Below, one piece after another: positions 1 to 8,616 of a DNA stretch of 64,000 bases. Each line of letters opens with the position of its first letter. The first letter of the stretch is position 1. The position numbers and the translations under genes were made by a program. The DNA comes from Sphingobacterium faecium (GTDB taxonomy: Bacteria > Bacteroidota > Bacteroidia > Sphingobacteriales > Sphingobacteriaceae): contig NZ_QBKH01000003.1 in assembly GCF_003054045.1 (NCBI RefSeq), positions 760,197 to 824,196 on the forward strand, given 5' to 3'. The notes below the pieces were generated by a model that searched no databases, was not told the origin of the DNA, and was given only the letters and a program-made list of their open reading frames with translations.

Positions 1-546
1 TAACACCAGATAGCCTTGATGATCATAACCACCTGGAGCATTTTTGTCCTCTGCTGTATAAACTAAATACTGATTTGCGATTCCATAGATGTCCGCTTTT
101 GAACCGGTAACAAAATTCCAGTGATCATTGCTAACCCCCAATTTATGAGCGTATTCTTTTAATACATGAGGTTGGTCATATTTAAAATCAATGCTGTGGG
201 AAAGGAAATAAACTTGGTCGCTGTCTTTATATTGCTCATATACCTTTAATAGATTTCTATTCATGGTTGGGCAGATACTTGGACAATGTGTGAAAAAGAA
301 ATTAGCGATATATACTTTATTATCGTAATTCTTGTCCGTGATATAGATACTATCTTGATTTAAAAATTTAAATGCAGGTATGGTATGATAAAGGGTATCC
401 GTAATGGTTTTACCATCAACAATTTTCTCTACAGGTTCACGTTGACCATAGATAGGAAGAGTCGCTGTATTGGATTGACAACTTGAAATTCCCAATGCCG
501 CTAGTGCTAAGACCACGGAAGCACGAATATGAAATAAGTTGACCAT
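1..546 (-). CDS. SCO1/SenC-family copper chaperone lipoprotein (C-terminus cut by window edge)
   Basis: 182 codons are visible and the C-terminus lies outside the window. This is a SCO1/SenC thioredoxin-fold lipoprotein, a family that serves the CuA site of cytochrome c oxidase outside the cytoplasm. The N-terminus is a signal sequence with lipobox Cys23. The copper motif CPSIC (Cys88, Cys92) follows FFFTH, and a DH pair places the expected third ligand at His176, just before the edge. Only 1 nt separates the ATG from the stop of the upstream lipoprotein gene (548-976), so both are probably translated from one mRNA. Family assignment is firm; the exact oxidase partner is not visible. Confidence 0.88.
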   Translation of the reverse strand, partial: MVNLFHIRASVVLALAALGISSCQSNTATLPIYGQREPVEKIVDGKTITDTLYHTIPAFKFLNQDSIYITDKNYDNKVYIANFFFTHCPSICPTMNRNLLKVYEQYKDSDQVYFLSHSIDFKYDQPHVLKEYAHKLGVSNDHWNFVTGSKADIYGIANQYLVYTAEDKNAPGGYDHQGYLVL

Positions 547-547
547 A

Positions 548-976
548 CTAATACTTATTTAAGATTTCTTGTTTCTCTTTAGATACACGATCAAAAACAG
601 CTTTCATATCTTTTACTTTAGTTAATTCGCGATTTGCATAATCTACTGTTGTAGAATCTGCACTGTATCCTTTCATCCAGTCCATCATGTGATCTGTCGC
701 TTCTTCAAGATTCTTTTTTAACTGGGTTAACTCTTGGCGTGTTTGAGTCGTATCTAGCGCTGGTTTAGCTGTTTTGATCGCATGAAGATTCGTTAGGATG
801 GAATCGATAGTAACAGCGTCTTTGTCAAATACACTTACTTGTGGCATGATCTCATCATGAATTTTCATGGTTTCTTCTTGCGTTTTAGCTAAATCATTTT
901 GATTATTTGTATTTGAGCTATTGTTACAGGAAGTAATCGCAAAAGCTGATGCAATTAAGAAAGCTAATTTTTTCAT
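548..976 (-). CDS. small helical lipoprotein upstream of the SCO gene
   Basis: 142 residues. The start MKKLAFLIASAFAITSC gives a signal peptide with lipobox Cys17, followed by a Ser/Asn/Gln-rich linker. The rest looks mostly alpha-helical and charged, with heptad-like Leu spacing and no transmembrane segment. I do not recognise an enzymatic motif. Similar short lipoproteins occur beside SCO genes in Sphingobacteriaceae and are sometimes misnamed 'viral A-type inclusion protein'. The 1-nt spacing to the SCO gene suggests a role in copper delivery or respiratory-chain assembly, which is inference only. A TATCTTTG promoter box lies 26 nt upstream of the ATG. Confidence 0.75.
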   Translation of the reverse strand: MKKLAFLIASAFAITSCNNSSNTNNQNDLAKTQEETMKIHDEIMPQVSVFDKDAVTIDSILTNLHAIKTAKPALDTTQTRQELTQLKKNLEEATDHMMDWMKGYSADSTTVDYANRELTKVKDMKAVFDRVSKEKQEILNKY

Positions 977-1001
977 ATTGAACTATTTTGTCTAATACTG
1001 A

Positions 1002-1009
1002 CAAAGATA
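1002..1009 (-). promoter_or_regulatory. -7 promoter box (TATCTTTG) for the lipoprotein-SCO operon
   Basis: The minus strand reads TATCTTTG, an exact match to the Bacteroidota -7 consensus TAnnTTTG, 26 nt upstream of the ATG at 976. Confidence 0.6.
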
Positions 1010-1037
1010 CCAAATAGATCAGGAAGATAATAGCTAA

Positions 1038-1517
1038 TTATGCCCTTGTGTATGTAAAATTCAAGTCACGAATATAGATCTCATTCTTTGCGACCGCGCA
1101 TACCTCATTTTGATCGTTGACAATCTCGACCAAAAACGTTTTAATCATCCGCCCCCTGCTTTTTAGGGTATCCATACATTCATTGAAATCGGAGTCATTG
1201 ATCTTGATGGAAAATTTTAAGTTGGTTAATCCCGGTTTTTTATATTCAATAGAAGCCGATTTCAGCCAGGCTACTGTTTTTTTAAATCCATGAGCCTGCA
1301 GTCGCTGATCAATAAGTATGGCATAGAAAGGATCTACAGCTGAAAATATCGTTCCACCGAAGATGGTGTTATTGGTGTTCTTATTGAAAATGCTTTTAAT
1401 GATTTTAACGTCTACACCTTGAAAATCAGAATAGATTCGTTGAACCCATATCCTTTGGAATAAAAAAGGGGGGTAGATTCTTAATAACCACTTCAGAGAT
1501 TTCGGACTATACAACAT
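1038..1517 (-). CDS. DUF4442 hotdog-fold thioesterase-like protein
   Basis: 159 residues from the chosen ATG (MLYSPKSLKW). The FGGTIFSAVDPFYAIL segment and the overall length fit the DUF4442 group of hotdog-fold proteins, relatives of acyl-CoA thioesterases; the substrate is unknown. Upstream codons could add six residues, but a TACCTTTG promoter box covers 1522-1529, so translation most likely begins at 1517, almost at the expected transcript start. No signal peptide or membrane segment is evident. The gene stands alone between the lipoprotein-SCO operon and a divergent MFS gene. Family call is good; activity is inferred. Confidence 0.8.
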   Translation of the reverse strand: MLYSPKSLKWLLRIYPPFLFQRIWVQRIYSDFQGVDVKIIKSIFNKNTNNTIFGGTIFSAVDPFYAILIDQRLQAHGFKKTVAWLKSASIEYKKPGLTNLKFSIKINDSDFNECMDTLKSRGRMIKTFLVEIVNDQNEVCAVAKNEIYIRDLNFTYTRA

Positions 1518-1521
1518 CGCG

Positions 1522-1529
1522 CAAAGGTA
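1522..1529 (-). promoter_or_regulatory. -7 promoter box (TACCTTTG) abutting the DUF4442 start codon
   Basis: Exact TAnnTTTG on the minus strand, 4 nt from the ATG at 1517. The transcript would begin at or next to the start codon, which also decides the start choice. Confidence 0.6.
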
Positions 1530-1606
1530 ATACAATAAATTAAAATCGTTTCCTATTTAACTTGTAAAAATGGTTGTACAATGATACTTTTATAAAAAAT
1601 TGAATT

Positions 1607-2839
1607 ATGACTAACCAATCAAATTCGCACACAAACAGGAATGTTTGGATTATTATTCTTGTTGCCTCGTTGGGATATTTTGTCGATATCTACGATCTGA
1701 TTATTTTCTCGATAGTGCGGGTCAAATCATTTGAAGAAATAGGTGTTTCTCCCCAAGATATGCGTGCCGAAGGTGAATTTGTCTTGAATATGCAGATGGG
1801 AGGATTATTGATCGGTGGCGTGATATGGGGCATTATTGGAGATAAGTTTGGTAGACTGAAAGTCTTGTTCGGATCTATTTTATTATACTCCTTGGCCAAT
1901 ATTTACAATGGTTTTGTTCATGATGTGATGACTTATGGTATTATTCGATTTATTGCAGGTATTGGTTTGGCGGGTGAATTGGGGGCTGGAATTACCTTGG
2001 TCAGTGAAAGTATGCACAAGTCTAAACGTGGATATGGAACGATGTTGGTGGCTACAGTAGGAGTCTTGGGTGCCGTGTTGGGATATGTTATCTCTGAGCA
2101 GTATGATTGGCGTACAGCCTACTTTGTAGGTGGAGGAATGGGATTATTGCTATTATTAATGCGGGTAGGAGCTTTGGAATCGGGTTTATTTAAAACAGCA
2201 GAAAGTAAAGCAGTGGTTAAAGGAAAATTTAGTATGCTTTTCACCGATAGGAGCAGATTCAAAAGGTATCTGTACTGCTTATGTATCGGATTGCCCATTT
2301 GGTTTGTCGTAGGTGTATTAGTCACCCAAGCTCCGGAAATAGGAAAAGCGTTGCATGCCCCCGAAACACTGAGTGCTGGAAAGGGCGTATTGTTCACCTA
2401 TCTTGGTATTTCGTTGGGGGATCTATTGGCGGGTTTGTTGGCACAAGTGTTAAAATCTCGGAAAAAGGTCGTATTTCTATGTCAAATGGTTATTCTGATC
2501 AGTGCATCTTGGTATTTGCTAAGCGATGGTTTGTCGGAAACCAAATTTATCTGGTTATGTTTTTTTATGGGGCTGGGCATCGGATATTGGGCTACTTTTG
2601 TGACGATTTCCGCAGAGCAGTTTGGTACCAATTTAAGAGCTACAGTGGCGACTACCGCACCCAATTTTGTCCGTGGCGCGCTGATACCATCAACGATGTT
2701 ATATGGGATTCTAGCGAATCAATGGGGGATCATCATTGCGGCTTTTGTCATGATATTTTTATTATCAGGAATTGCCATTTATGCCCTAACACAATTGGAA
2801 GAAAGTTTTGATAAAGATTTAAACTATCTGGAAGAGTAG
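1607..2839 (+). CDS. MFS transporter (metabolite:H+ symporter-like)
   Basis: 410 residues with about 12 hydrophobic segments, the usual size of a major facilitator carrier in the inner membrane. TM1 carries the YFVDIYDLIIFS stretch with two acidic residues, and the loop after TM2 contains the motif-A signature GIIGDKFGRLKVL. A second conserved stretch, RFIAGIGLAGELGAG, resembles the sugar/organic-acid symporter branch (AAHS/SHS-like). The substrate cannot be read from sequence. The gene is divergent from the DUF4442 gene and convergent with the small Cys-rich gene, so it is probably transcribed alone. Confidence 0.85.
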   Translation: MTNQSNSHTNRNVWIIILVASLGYFVDIYDLIIFSIVRVKSFEEIGVSPQDMRAEGEFVLNMQMGGLLIGGVIWGIIGDKFGRLKVLFGSILLYSLANIYNGFVHDVMTYGIIRFIAGIGLAGELGAGITLVSESMHKSKRGYGTMLVATVGVLGAVLGYVISEQYDWRTAYFVGGGMGLLLLLMRVGALESGLFKTAESKAVVKGKFSMLFTDRSRFKRYLYCLCIGLPIWFVVGVLVTQAPEIGKALHAPETLSAGKGVLFTYLGISLGDLLAGLLAQVLKSRKKVVFLCQMVILISASWYLLSDGLSETKFIWLCFFMGLGIGYWATFVTISAEQFGTNLRATVATTAPNFVRGALIPSTMLYGILANQWGIIIAAFVMIFLLSGIAIYALTQLEESFDKDLNYLEE

Positions 2840-2846
2840 CGTTTTT

Positions 2847-3026
2847 TTAACGCTTTGGACACTTACTGCATCGATTCCCTTTTTTATATTTCTTGCAACA
2901 TTTTTTAAAACATGCACATGAAAAAGGAGAAAATGGACTTGATGCTTTTGTGTCAGCACAAAAATCCATTTTCTCCTTTGAAAAAGTATCTTGAAATCCT
3001 ATTCCTTGCAATTCTAAAGTCTCCAT
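2847..3026 (-). CDS. tiny cysteine/lysine-rich protein with CC..C..C tail
   Basis: 59 residues from ATG 3026 (METLELQGIGFQ). The C-terminal third is very basic and Cys-rich: Cys37, Cys39, Cys43, Cys44, Cys53 and Cys56, in the series CACFKKCC and RCSKCPKR. This could bind a metal ion or nucleic acid. Similar short proteins with CCKKYKKG-like tails occur in other Bacteroidota but have no known role. The start is supported by a TATCTTTG box 4 nt upstream; a longer reading frame from 3104 would overlap purN and place the promoter inside the gene. The middle of the gene (2923-2979) is also a long DNA/RNA hairpin. Confidence 0.65.
   Translation of the reverse strand: METLELQGIGFQDTFSKEKMDFCADTKASSPFSPFSCACFKKCCKKYKKGNRCSKCPKR
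2923..2979 (-). repeat. 15-bp inverted repeat plus inner 7-bp stem within the Cys-rich mini-gene
   Basis: Arms 2923-2937 and 2965-2979 are perfect 15-bp reverse complements. Inside them, 2946-2952 and 2957-2963 form a second perfect 7-bp stem with a 4-nt loop. The two stems are joined by an 8-nt versus 1-nt asymmetric bulge. The hairpin covers codons about 16-35 of the small gene. Confidence 0.8.
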
Positions 3027-3030
3027 AGTG

Positions 3031-3038
3031 CAAAGATA
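3031..3038 (-). promoter_or_regulatory. -7 promoter box (TATCTTTG) for the Cys-rich mini-gene
   Basis: Exact TAnnTTTG, 4 nt before the ATG at 3026, implying a leaderless or near-leaderless mRNA. Confidence 0.6.
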
Positions 3039-3078
3039 CACATTATTTATAAACAGTCTAAATAAAAAAAATGTTAAA

Positions 3079-3651
3079 TTACATTTTTTTAAGTAAGTTG
3101 TCAATTACCTTAGGATATTGCTGATGCTCCAATTGCTGTCCTTTGAATTTGATCACCTCTAAGGTGTCTTGAGGCTCAACTTTAAATCTTCCTTGATAAA
3201 TGACTTCACCTTCATCAAAATGCTCATTAGCAAAATGAATCGTGATCCCATGTTCTGTTTCCTTATTTGCCAATACAGCTTGATGCACATGGTCACCATA
3301 CATCCCTTTTCCACCATATTTAGGTAATAGTGCCGGGTGTATATTGATGATCTTATTGGGGAAAGCTTGTAATAAATTGGTGGGAACTAACCAGAGGAAT
3401 CCGGCAAGCACAATTAAATCAATATTTAAATTTTTTAGCATTTTAACAATTTCGTCCGATTTGAAAAACTCTTCACGGTCAAATACATGTACAGGTATTT
3501 CAAAATTATCAGCCCTTTGGATCACGTAAGCATCGGCATTATTGCTCAATACAATAGCGATTTCGGCATCTTCAGAATATTTAAAATATTCCATTATTTT
3601 TTGAGCGTTGGAACCAGAACCTGAAGCGAATATGGCAATACGTTTTTTCAC
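3079..3651 (-). CDS. purN: phosphoribosylglycinamide formyltransferase
   Basis: 190 residues, the normal length of PurN (GART), the cytoplasmic enzyme that moves a formyl group from 10-formyltetrahydrofolate to GAR in purine synthesis. The N-terminal FASGSGSNAQ is the substrate-binding loop. NIHPALLPKY provides the catalytic Asn and His, and HFDEGEVIYQ the catalytic Asp. The start codon is GTG. A PurF-like amidotransferase lies 0.7 kb away on the other strand, so two purine-related genes are close but not in one operon. Confidence 0.95.
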   Translation of the reverse strand: MKKRIAIFASGSGSNAQKIMEYFKYSEDAEIAIVLSNNADAYVIQRADNFEIPVHVFDREEFFKSDEIVKMLKNLNIDLIVLAGFLWLVPTNLLQAFPNKIINIHPALLPKYGGKGMYGDHVHQAVLANKETEHGITIHFANEHFDEGEVIYQGRFKVEPQDTLEVIKFKGQQLEHQQYPKVIDNLLKKM

Positions 3652-3799
3652 AGTTTAATTGTGTTAAGTGACGTTCTTAAAAAATTTAATCAACCAAACT
3701 TACGTTATTTTTTGTAAATAAACTAACATATTGGTGTCATGTGTACAATTTGTCTCGTATATTTAACCTTATTCAGTAGCATTTTATTTTTTTGATCTC

Positions 3800-4297
3800 A
3801 TGAGAACATTTACATTCCTATTCCTTGCTTTTTTATTTATATCTGTGAAGCACGTCCATGCGCAAGCACCGAATCAAATCCCTAATTTTTCTTTACAGGA
3901 CTTGTTTACAAGAAATGATTTTAAGCCTGCAGATCTACCTAAGGACGGACTTATTGTTTTTAATTATTATGATACCGGTTGCGGTCATTGTCAAAAAATG
4001 GGAGCAGGCATTGCAGAACAGATGAGCACATTCAGACGTGTTAAATTTTATTTTGTAGCGATGAATGACCTCGAATATGTCGATGGATTTATCAACATGT
4101 TTGCGAAAAAGTTGAAACCAGAGCCCAAAGTATCTTTTATCTGGGATCCCAATGGTCAGTTTATCACCTTGTTTAAGCCTACACAGACACCATCGATCTA
4201 TATCTATGATGCCAAAACAAGAAAATTATTGAAACATTTAGATGGAGTAGATGATGTTAAAGTCTTGCAAGTTGCTTTGCAACAGCTAGCCAGATAG
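3800..4297 (+). CDS. secreted thioredoxin-like protein with CGHC motif
   Basis: 165 residues. The N-terminal signal peptide ends near HVHAQA, placing the protein in the periplasm. A thioredoxin/TlpA-type fold follows with the redox pair Cys61-Gly-His-Cys64 in DTGCGHCQKM, and a cis-Pro candidate in TQTPSIYIYD. It probably reduces or isomerises periplasmic disulfides or receives electrons from a membrane reductase; the partner is unknown. No lipobox is present. It precedes the PurF-like gene by 98 nt, but that gene has its own promoter box. Confidence 0.82.
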   Translation: MRTFTFLFLAFLFISVKHVHAQAPNQIPNFSLQDLFTRNDFKPADLPKDGLIVFNYYDTGCGHCQKMGAGIAEQMSTFRRVKFYFVAMNDLEYVDGFINMFAKKLKPEPKVSFIWDPNGQFITLFKPTQTPSIYIYDAKTRKLLKHLDGVDDVKVLQVALQQLAR

Positions 4298-4370
4298 TTT
4301 TGCTTGTCGTCTAGTTGTAATTTTTAGAAACAGGAGTCTTTTTTTGATACAACTAATTATAATTATTTGC

Positions 4371-4378
4371 TATTTTTG
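4371..4378 (+). promoter_or_regulatory. -7 promoter box (TATTTTTG) for the PurF-like gene
   Basis: Exact TAnnTTTG, 17 nt upstream of the ATG at 4396. Confidence 0.6.
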
Positions 4379-4395
4379 CGACATCAAATCAAGAT

Positions 4396-6306
4396 ATGAG
4401 CGACTCAATTAAACACGAGTGCGGTATAGCACTTATTCGACTGTTAAAGCCCCTTTCTTATTACCAGGAAAAATACGGTACGCCTTACTACGGCATAAAC
4501 AAATTGTACTTATTGATGGAAAAGCAACACAACCGTGGCCAAGATGGTGCGGGTATTGCGACCATTAAATTCGATGTCAAGCCAGGAAATAGATACATTT
4601 CTCGTTATAGAGCGATGGGATCTAGTGCTGTAGCTGATATCTTTGAATACGTACAAAAGAAGTTTGCTTCGGTGCAAAAGGCTTATCCGGAGCAATCTAA
4701 AGATACGCAATGGTTAAAAGATAATGTTAGTTTTACCGGAGAGGTATTGCTAGGACACTTGCGTTATGGTACTCATGGAAAAAATAGCATTGAAAGCTGT
4801 CATCCTTTTTTAAGACAAAATAACTGGATGTCTCGCAATTTGGTTGTTGCTGGAAATTTCAATATGACCAATGTTGACGAGCTATTGCAACAATTGTATG
4901 AATTGGGTCAGCACCCAAAGGAAAAGGCAGATACAGTTACTGTTTTAGAAAAAATCGGACATTTCTTAGATGATGAAAATCAAGACTTATTTGATAAGTT
5001 TAAACAAGAAGGATATTCTAATATTGAAATCAGCTCATTAATTGCTCAGAATTTAGATGTTCCGAAAATCTTAACTCGTTCGGCAAAAACTTGGGATGGT
5101 GGTTACACGATTGCAGGTATATTTGGTCATGGAGATGCATTTGTGATGCGTGATCCAGCAGGTATCCGTCCAGCTTTCTATTATAAAGACGATGAGGTAC
5201 TTGTAGTCGCTTCGGAAAGACCGGTTATTCAGACTGCATTTAATATTTCTATCGATAAAGTTCAGGAAATTAAACCTGGTCATGCTTTAATCGCTAAAAA
5301 AGATGGTACAGTAACGGAGGAAATGTTTAGAGAGCCTGTGGAACAAAAATCATGTTCTTTTGAACGTATTTATTTCTCTAGAGGCTCAGATGCAGATATT
5401 TATAAAGAGCGTAAGCAATTGGGACGTTTGTTATGTCCACAGGTGTTAAACGCTATTGATAATAATATTAAAAACACCGTATTTTCTTTCATCCCTAATA
5501 CAGCTGAAGTTTCCTACTATGGTTTGATGGATGGAATTAATACTTACGTAAGAGACTTTCAAAAGGATGCACTCTTAAATCGAGCGGATAAGATTGATGA
5601 TGGTGAGTTAGAAGATATTTTAAGCATTCATCCTCGTTTCGAGAAATTGAATGTTAAAGATGCTAAACTGCGTACTTTCATTACACAAGATGCCGATCGT
5701 ACAGATATGGTACAGCATGTGTATGATACGACCTACGGTATCGTGAAAGATCATGAAGATACTATTGTAGCCATTGACGACTCGATCGTGAGAGGTACGA
5801 CTCTAAAGCAAAGTATCTTAACAATTTTGGATCGTTTGAATCCTAAAAAGATTGTTATCGTATCGTCGGCTCCACAGATCCGTTATCCAGATTGTTATGG
5901 TATCGATATGTCCAGAATGGGCGAGTTTGTTGCATTTGAAGCTGCAGTTTCTTTATTAAGAAAACGTGGATTAGCCCATATTATTGACGAAGTATATCAG
6001 AAATGTTTGGTTTCCATAACAGCTGATATTGATGATATCGACAATTACGTTAAAGAAATTTACGAACCTTTTACAGATGATGAGATTTCCAATGAGATCG
6101 CGAGAATCATTACCCCTCATCATTTGAAAGCAGAAGTTAAGGTCATTTTCCAGACATTAGACAATTTGCATATTGCATGTCCTGATCATAAAGGAGATTG
6201 GTACTTCTCCGGTAATTATCCAACACCTGGAGGAAATAAAGTCGTCAACAAAGCTTTTATGAACTGGGTTGAAGGTAAAAATGTAAGAGCTTACTTTAGT
6301 AATTAA
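4396..6306 (+). CDS. long amidophosphoribosyltransferase paralogue (PurF-like)
   Basis: 636 residues, clearly longer than the roughly 470-510 of standard PurF. It has the class II (Ntn) glutamine amidotransferase domain, whose nucleophile would be Cys9 in HECGIAL after removal of the first eight residues. RGQDGAGI and GHLRYGTHG are typical of that domain. A phosphoribosyltransferase domain follows, with the PRPP loop VAIDDSIVRGTT at about 458-469. The reaction in the family is glutamine plus PRPP to 5-phosphoribosylamine. Bacteroidota often carry this long version besides a normal PurF, so this may be a paralogue with a separate role; whether it is the main purF cannot be told here. Confidence 0.85.
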   Translation: MSDSIKHECGIALIRLLKPLSYYQEKYGTPYYGINKLYLLMEKQHNRGQDGAGIATIKFDVKPGNRYISRYRAMGSSAVADIFEYVQKKFASVQKAYPEQSKDTQWLKDNVSFTGEVLLGHLRYGTHGKNSIESCHPFLRQNNWMSRNLVVAGNFNMTNVDELLQQLYELGQHPKEKADTVTVLEKIGHFLDDENQDLFDKFKQEGYSNIEISSLIAQNLDVPKILTRSAKTWDGGYTIAGIFGHGDAFVMRDPAGIRPAFYYKDDEVLVVASERPVIQTAFNISIDKVQEIKPGHALIAKKDGTVTEEMFREPVEQKSCSFERIYFSRGSDADIYKERKQLGRLLCPQVLNAIDNNIKNTVFSFIPNTAEVSYYGLMDGINTYVRDFQKDALLNRADKIDDGELEDILSIHPRFEKLNVKDAKLRTFITQDADRTDMVQHVYDTTYGIVKDHEDTIVAIDDSIVRGTTLKQSILTILDRLNPKKIVIVSSAPQIRYPDCYGIDMSRMGEFVAFEAAVSLLRKRGLAHIIDEVYQKCLVSITADIDDIDNYVKEIYEPFTDDEISNEIARIITPHHLKAEVKVIFQTLDNLHIACPDHKGDWYFSGNYPTPGGNKVVNKAFMNWVEGKNVRAYFSN

Positions 6307-6326
6307 TAAGCTTAATCTCTAAAAAT

Positions 6327-6358
6327 AAAAGGCTGATATCAGATGGTATCAGCCTTTT
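6327..6358. terminator. bidirectional terminator between PurF-like gene and MFS gene
   Basis: Perfect 12-bp stem (6327-6338 with 6347-6358), 8-nt loop, with A/T-rich flanks on both sides. It lies between convergent genes. Confidence 0.8.
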
Positions 6359-6380
6359 ATTTTTATTAGAACTATTTTTT

Positions 6381-7592
6381 TTACATACGTTTTAAAATAA
6401 AATAGAATCCCGCTGCAGTACAGGCTAGCACTGCCGAGGTAGCCCACCAGAGGGTCGTAAATCCAAAAGATCCAACGATATTGGTTCCTAACAGAGGCGA
6501 AAAGATATTCGCAGCAGAAAAGGCCAAAGAATTGAACCCCATATAAGCACCCTGTGTTTTGGGTGCCGATCGATTGATGGTCGCTGTCGCCATAAAAGGT
6601 AAGGTGAGCATTTCACCTATACCAAATACAAAGAATGTGACATATAGCATGAATAAGCCTGCATGTATGTTGAACATTGCATAAGAGATGGAGCAGAATA
6701 ATGTTCCAATGACCAATGTTTTTGTAATCGTTAATTTGTTTTCGGCAATATGTACGATAAACATCTCCAATAAAACGATAATCAAGCCACTCCATCCCAT
6801 TAGAAATCCGATCTCATGTTCATTGAGGTGATGGACTTCGCGATAGAAAATAGGAAGGGTTGATATCAGCTGGAAAAAGCATAGCGAAAATATACAGCAT
6901 AGGATATTAAAGACAATGAATGGTCCATCTTTATAGGGGTTTCGTTCTTTTTTATTGTGGGATGTAGTCGTGATTGGTGCAGCTTTTAAAGCTTTTAGAT
7001 TGTTTTTTTCCTTCTTATAGAAGAAGAGAAAAAATACAATTGCAGCCGCTGCTGCCGCCATGGCATTTCCGTAGAAGATCCAATTAAAAGATATGCCAGC
7101 CAAAAAACCACCTACTGCCGGTCCGATTGAAAAGCCAAGGTTCACGGCCAAACGATTTAAAGAGAACGCTCGCGTTATATTTTCAGGTTTAGCATAACTG
7201 GCTACAGAAACCGAGTTGGCAGGCCTAAATGCATCAAATACAGCGCTCAATACAAAAATCATCATACCCAAAGACTCTACCGTTCTAAAGTATGGTGTGA
7301 TGAGAAATAAAGGAGCTGCTAAGATTAAACTGAATAGCTGAACTTTGAAACTTCCAAATCGATCTGTCAGCCACCCGCCCACATAGGAGCCACATACAGA
7401 TCCAAAGCCAAAACACATCAATACAAGGCCTACTTGTTTGATATTAAAATCAAGAGCTTGAGTCATGTAGATCCCTAAAAATGGGATCACCATACTTCCC
7501 ATTCTGTTGATCAACATTACGATGGCGAGCAACCAGGCGGAGCGGGATAATCCTTTGAAGGATCCGATGTAAATGGATAAAAGTTTTTTCAA
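6381..7592 (-). CDS. MFS transporter (drug-efflux type)
   Basis: 403 residues with about 12 membrane segments. The loop after TM2 has the motif-A series GGWLTDRFGSFKV, and an antiporter-like Gly/Pro-rich stretch RLAVNLGFSIGPAVGGFLAG sits in TM5, as in multidrug and Tet-type efflux carriers. The substrate is not predictable. A single gene, convergent with the PurF-like gene and sharing its terminator; the 5'-nucleotidase gene pair lies upstream on the same strand, 64 nt away. Confidence 0.85.
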   Translation of the reverse strand: MKKLLSIYIGSFKGLSRSAWLLAIVMLINRMGSMVIPFLGIYMTQALDFNIKQVGLVLMCFGFGSVCGSYVGGWLTDRFGSFKVQLFSLILAAPLFLITPYFRTVESLGMMIFVLSAVFDAFRPANSVSVASYAKPENITRAFSLNRLAVNLGFSIGPAVGGFLAGISFNWIFYGNAMAAAAAAIVFFLFFYKKEKNNLKALKAAPITTTSHNKKERNPYKDGPFIVFNILCCIFSLCFFQLISTLPIFYREVHHLNEHEIGFLMGWSGLIIVLLEMFIVHIAENKLTITKTLVIGTLFCSISYAMFNIHAGLFMLYVTFFVFGIGEMLTLPFMATATINRSAPKTQGAYMGFNSLAFSAANIFSPLLGTNIVGSFGFTTLWWATSAVLACTAAGFYFILKRM

Positions 7593-7656
7593 GTGAATAT
7601 GTAAAAAGCCAAAAGAATATAAGATATCCCTTTGGCTAGTTAAAAAAATAGTTATG

Positions 7657-8616
7657 TTACACCAACTGGGATGCTGCTATCGCATCATTGATTTCATACG
7701 TTGAAGCGATGAGGTTCTTTTTACCCGTCGAAGGCTCAAAAATAATATCGATCCGTCCTAAGTTGATACCTGCGAAACCCACTTGATTGACCGCTGTTCT
7801 TGTTCCTTTTAAGTTGGTCACAAAAGTGGGTTCTTTCAAGAAGGTATGCGTATGTCCACCAATGATCAAATCAATATCACTTGTTTGAGCTGCTAGTACA
7901 AGATCCGATACTTTGTTACTATCGTATTGGTAACCCAAATGCGATAAACAAATAACCAGATCGCACTTGTGCTTTTCCTTAAGCTCTTTTACGACACGAT
8001 TTGCCACAGCTATTGGATCTAGGTATTTCATCCCTTTGAAGTTATTGGGATCCACCAGCCCTTCAATATCTACCCCAAGACCAAATACACCAATTTTGAC
8101 TCCTGCTTTTTTGAAGATGGTATAATCTTGTGTTTTTCCTTCCAGCACTGTTCCTGTGAAGTCATAGTTAGCCGTTAAGAAAGGAAATTTAGCATGGTCC
8201 AAATATTTGACCAGTCCGTTTAAACCATTATCAAATTCATGATTACCAAATGTACCAGCATCATACCCTAATTTGGTCATGAGGTCAAGTTCTAATTTTC
8301 CACCAAATAGGTTGAAATAGGGGGTGCCTTGAAACATATCGCCAGCATCCAGCAATAAGACGTGAGCCTCCTCAGCTCTTACTTTTTTAATGAGGGTACT
8401 TCTGCGGGCAACTCCAGCTAATCCCTGATATCTTCCGCCATCCATTGGAAACGGTTCAATTCTACTATGGACATCATTGGTATGGAGAATGGTTAATTTT
8501 ATTTTTTTAGAACCTGCAAACGAGGTCAGTGGTAAACTACCCAAGGTGGCAACAGCGGAAAGGCCAGCTGCTGTTTTCAGAAAGCTTCTTCTATTTAATG
8601 ATTTTAACTCTTCCAT
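7657..8616 (-). CDS. metallophosphatase half of a split 5'-nucleotidase, Tat-type leader
   Basis: 319 residues. The leader has NRRSFLKTAAG followed by a hydrophobic stretch, a Tat-type signal for export in folded form. The body is the calcineurin-like metallophosphatase domain of UshA-type 5'-nucleotidases: HTNDVHSR, DAGDMFQGTPY, GNHEFD and GGHTHTF supply the dinuclear metal ligands. The substrate-specificity domain is absent here and is encoded by the preceding gene, with which it overlaps by 26 bp. Together they likely dephosphorylate nucleotides in the periplasm. Confidence 0.9.
   Translation of the reverse strand: MEELKSLNRRSFLKTAAGLSAVATLGSLPLTSFAGSKKIKLTILHTNDVHSRIEPFPMDGGRYQGLAGVARRSTLIKKVRAEEAHVLLLDAGDMFQGTPYFNLFGGKLELDLMTKLGYDAGTFGNHEFDNGLNGLVKYLDHAKFPFLTANYDFTGTVLEGKTQDYTIFKKAGVKIGVFGLGVDIEGLVDPNNFKGMKYLDPIAVANRVVKELKEKHKCDLVICLSHLGYQYDSNKVSDLVLAAQTSDIDLIIGGHTHTFLKEPTFVTNLKGTRTAVNQVGFAGINLGRIDIIFEPSTGKKNLIASTYEINDAIAASQLV

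Noticed and set aside
1690..2664. Frames inside the first MFS gene on either strand
   Set aside because: Shadows of the real coding sequence; no start signals or family resemblance.
3079..3104. Longer start for the Cys-rich mini-gene (from 3104)
   Set aside because: It would overlap purN and contain its own promoter box; the ATG at 3026 fits better.
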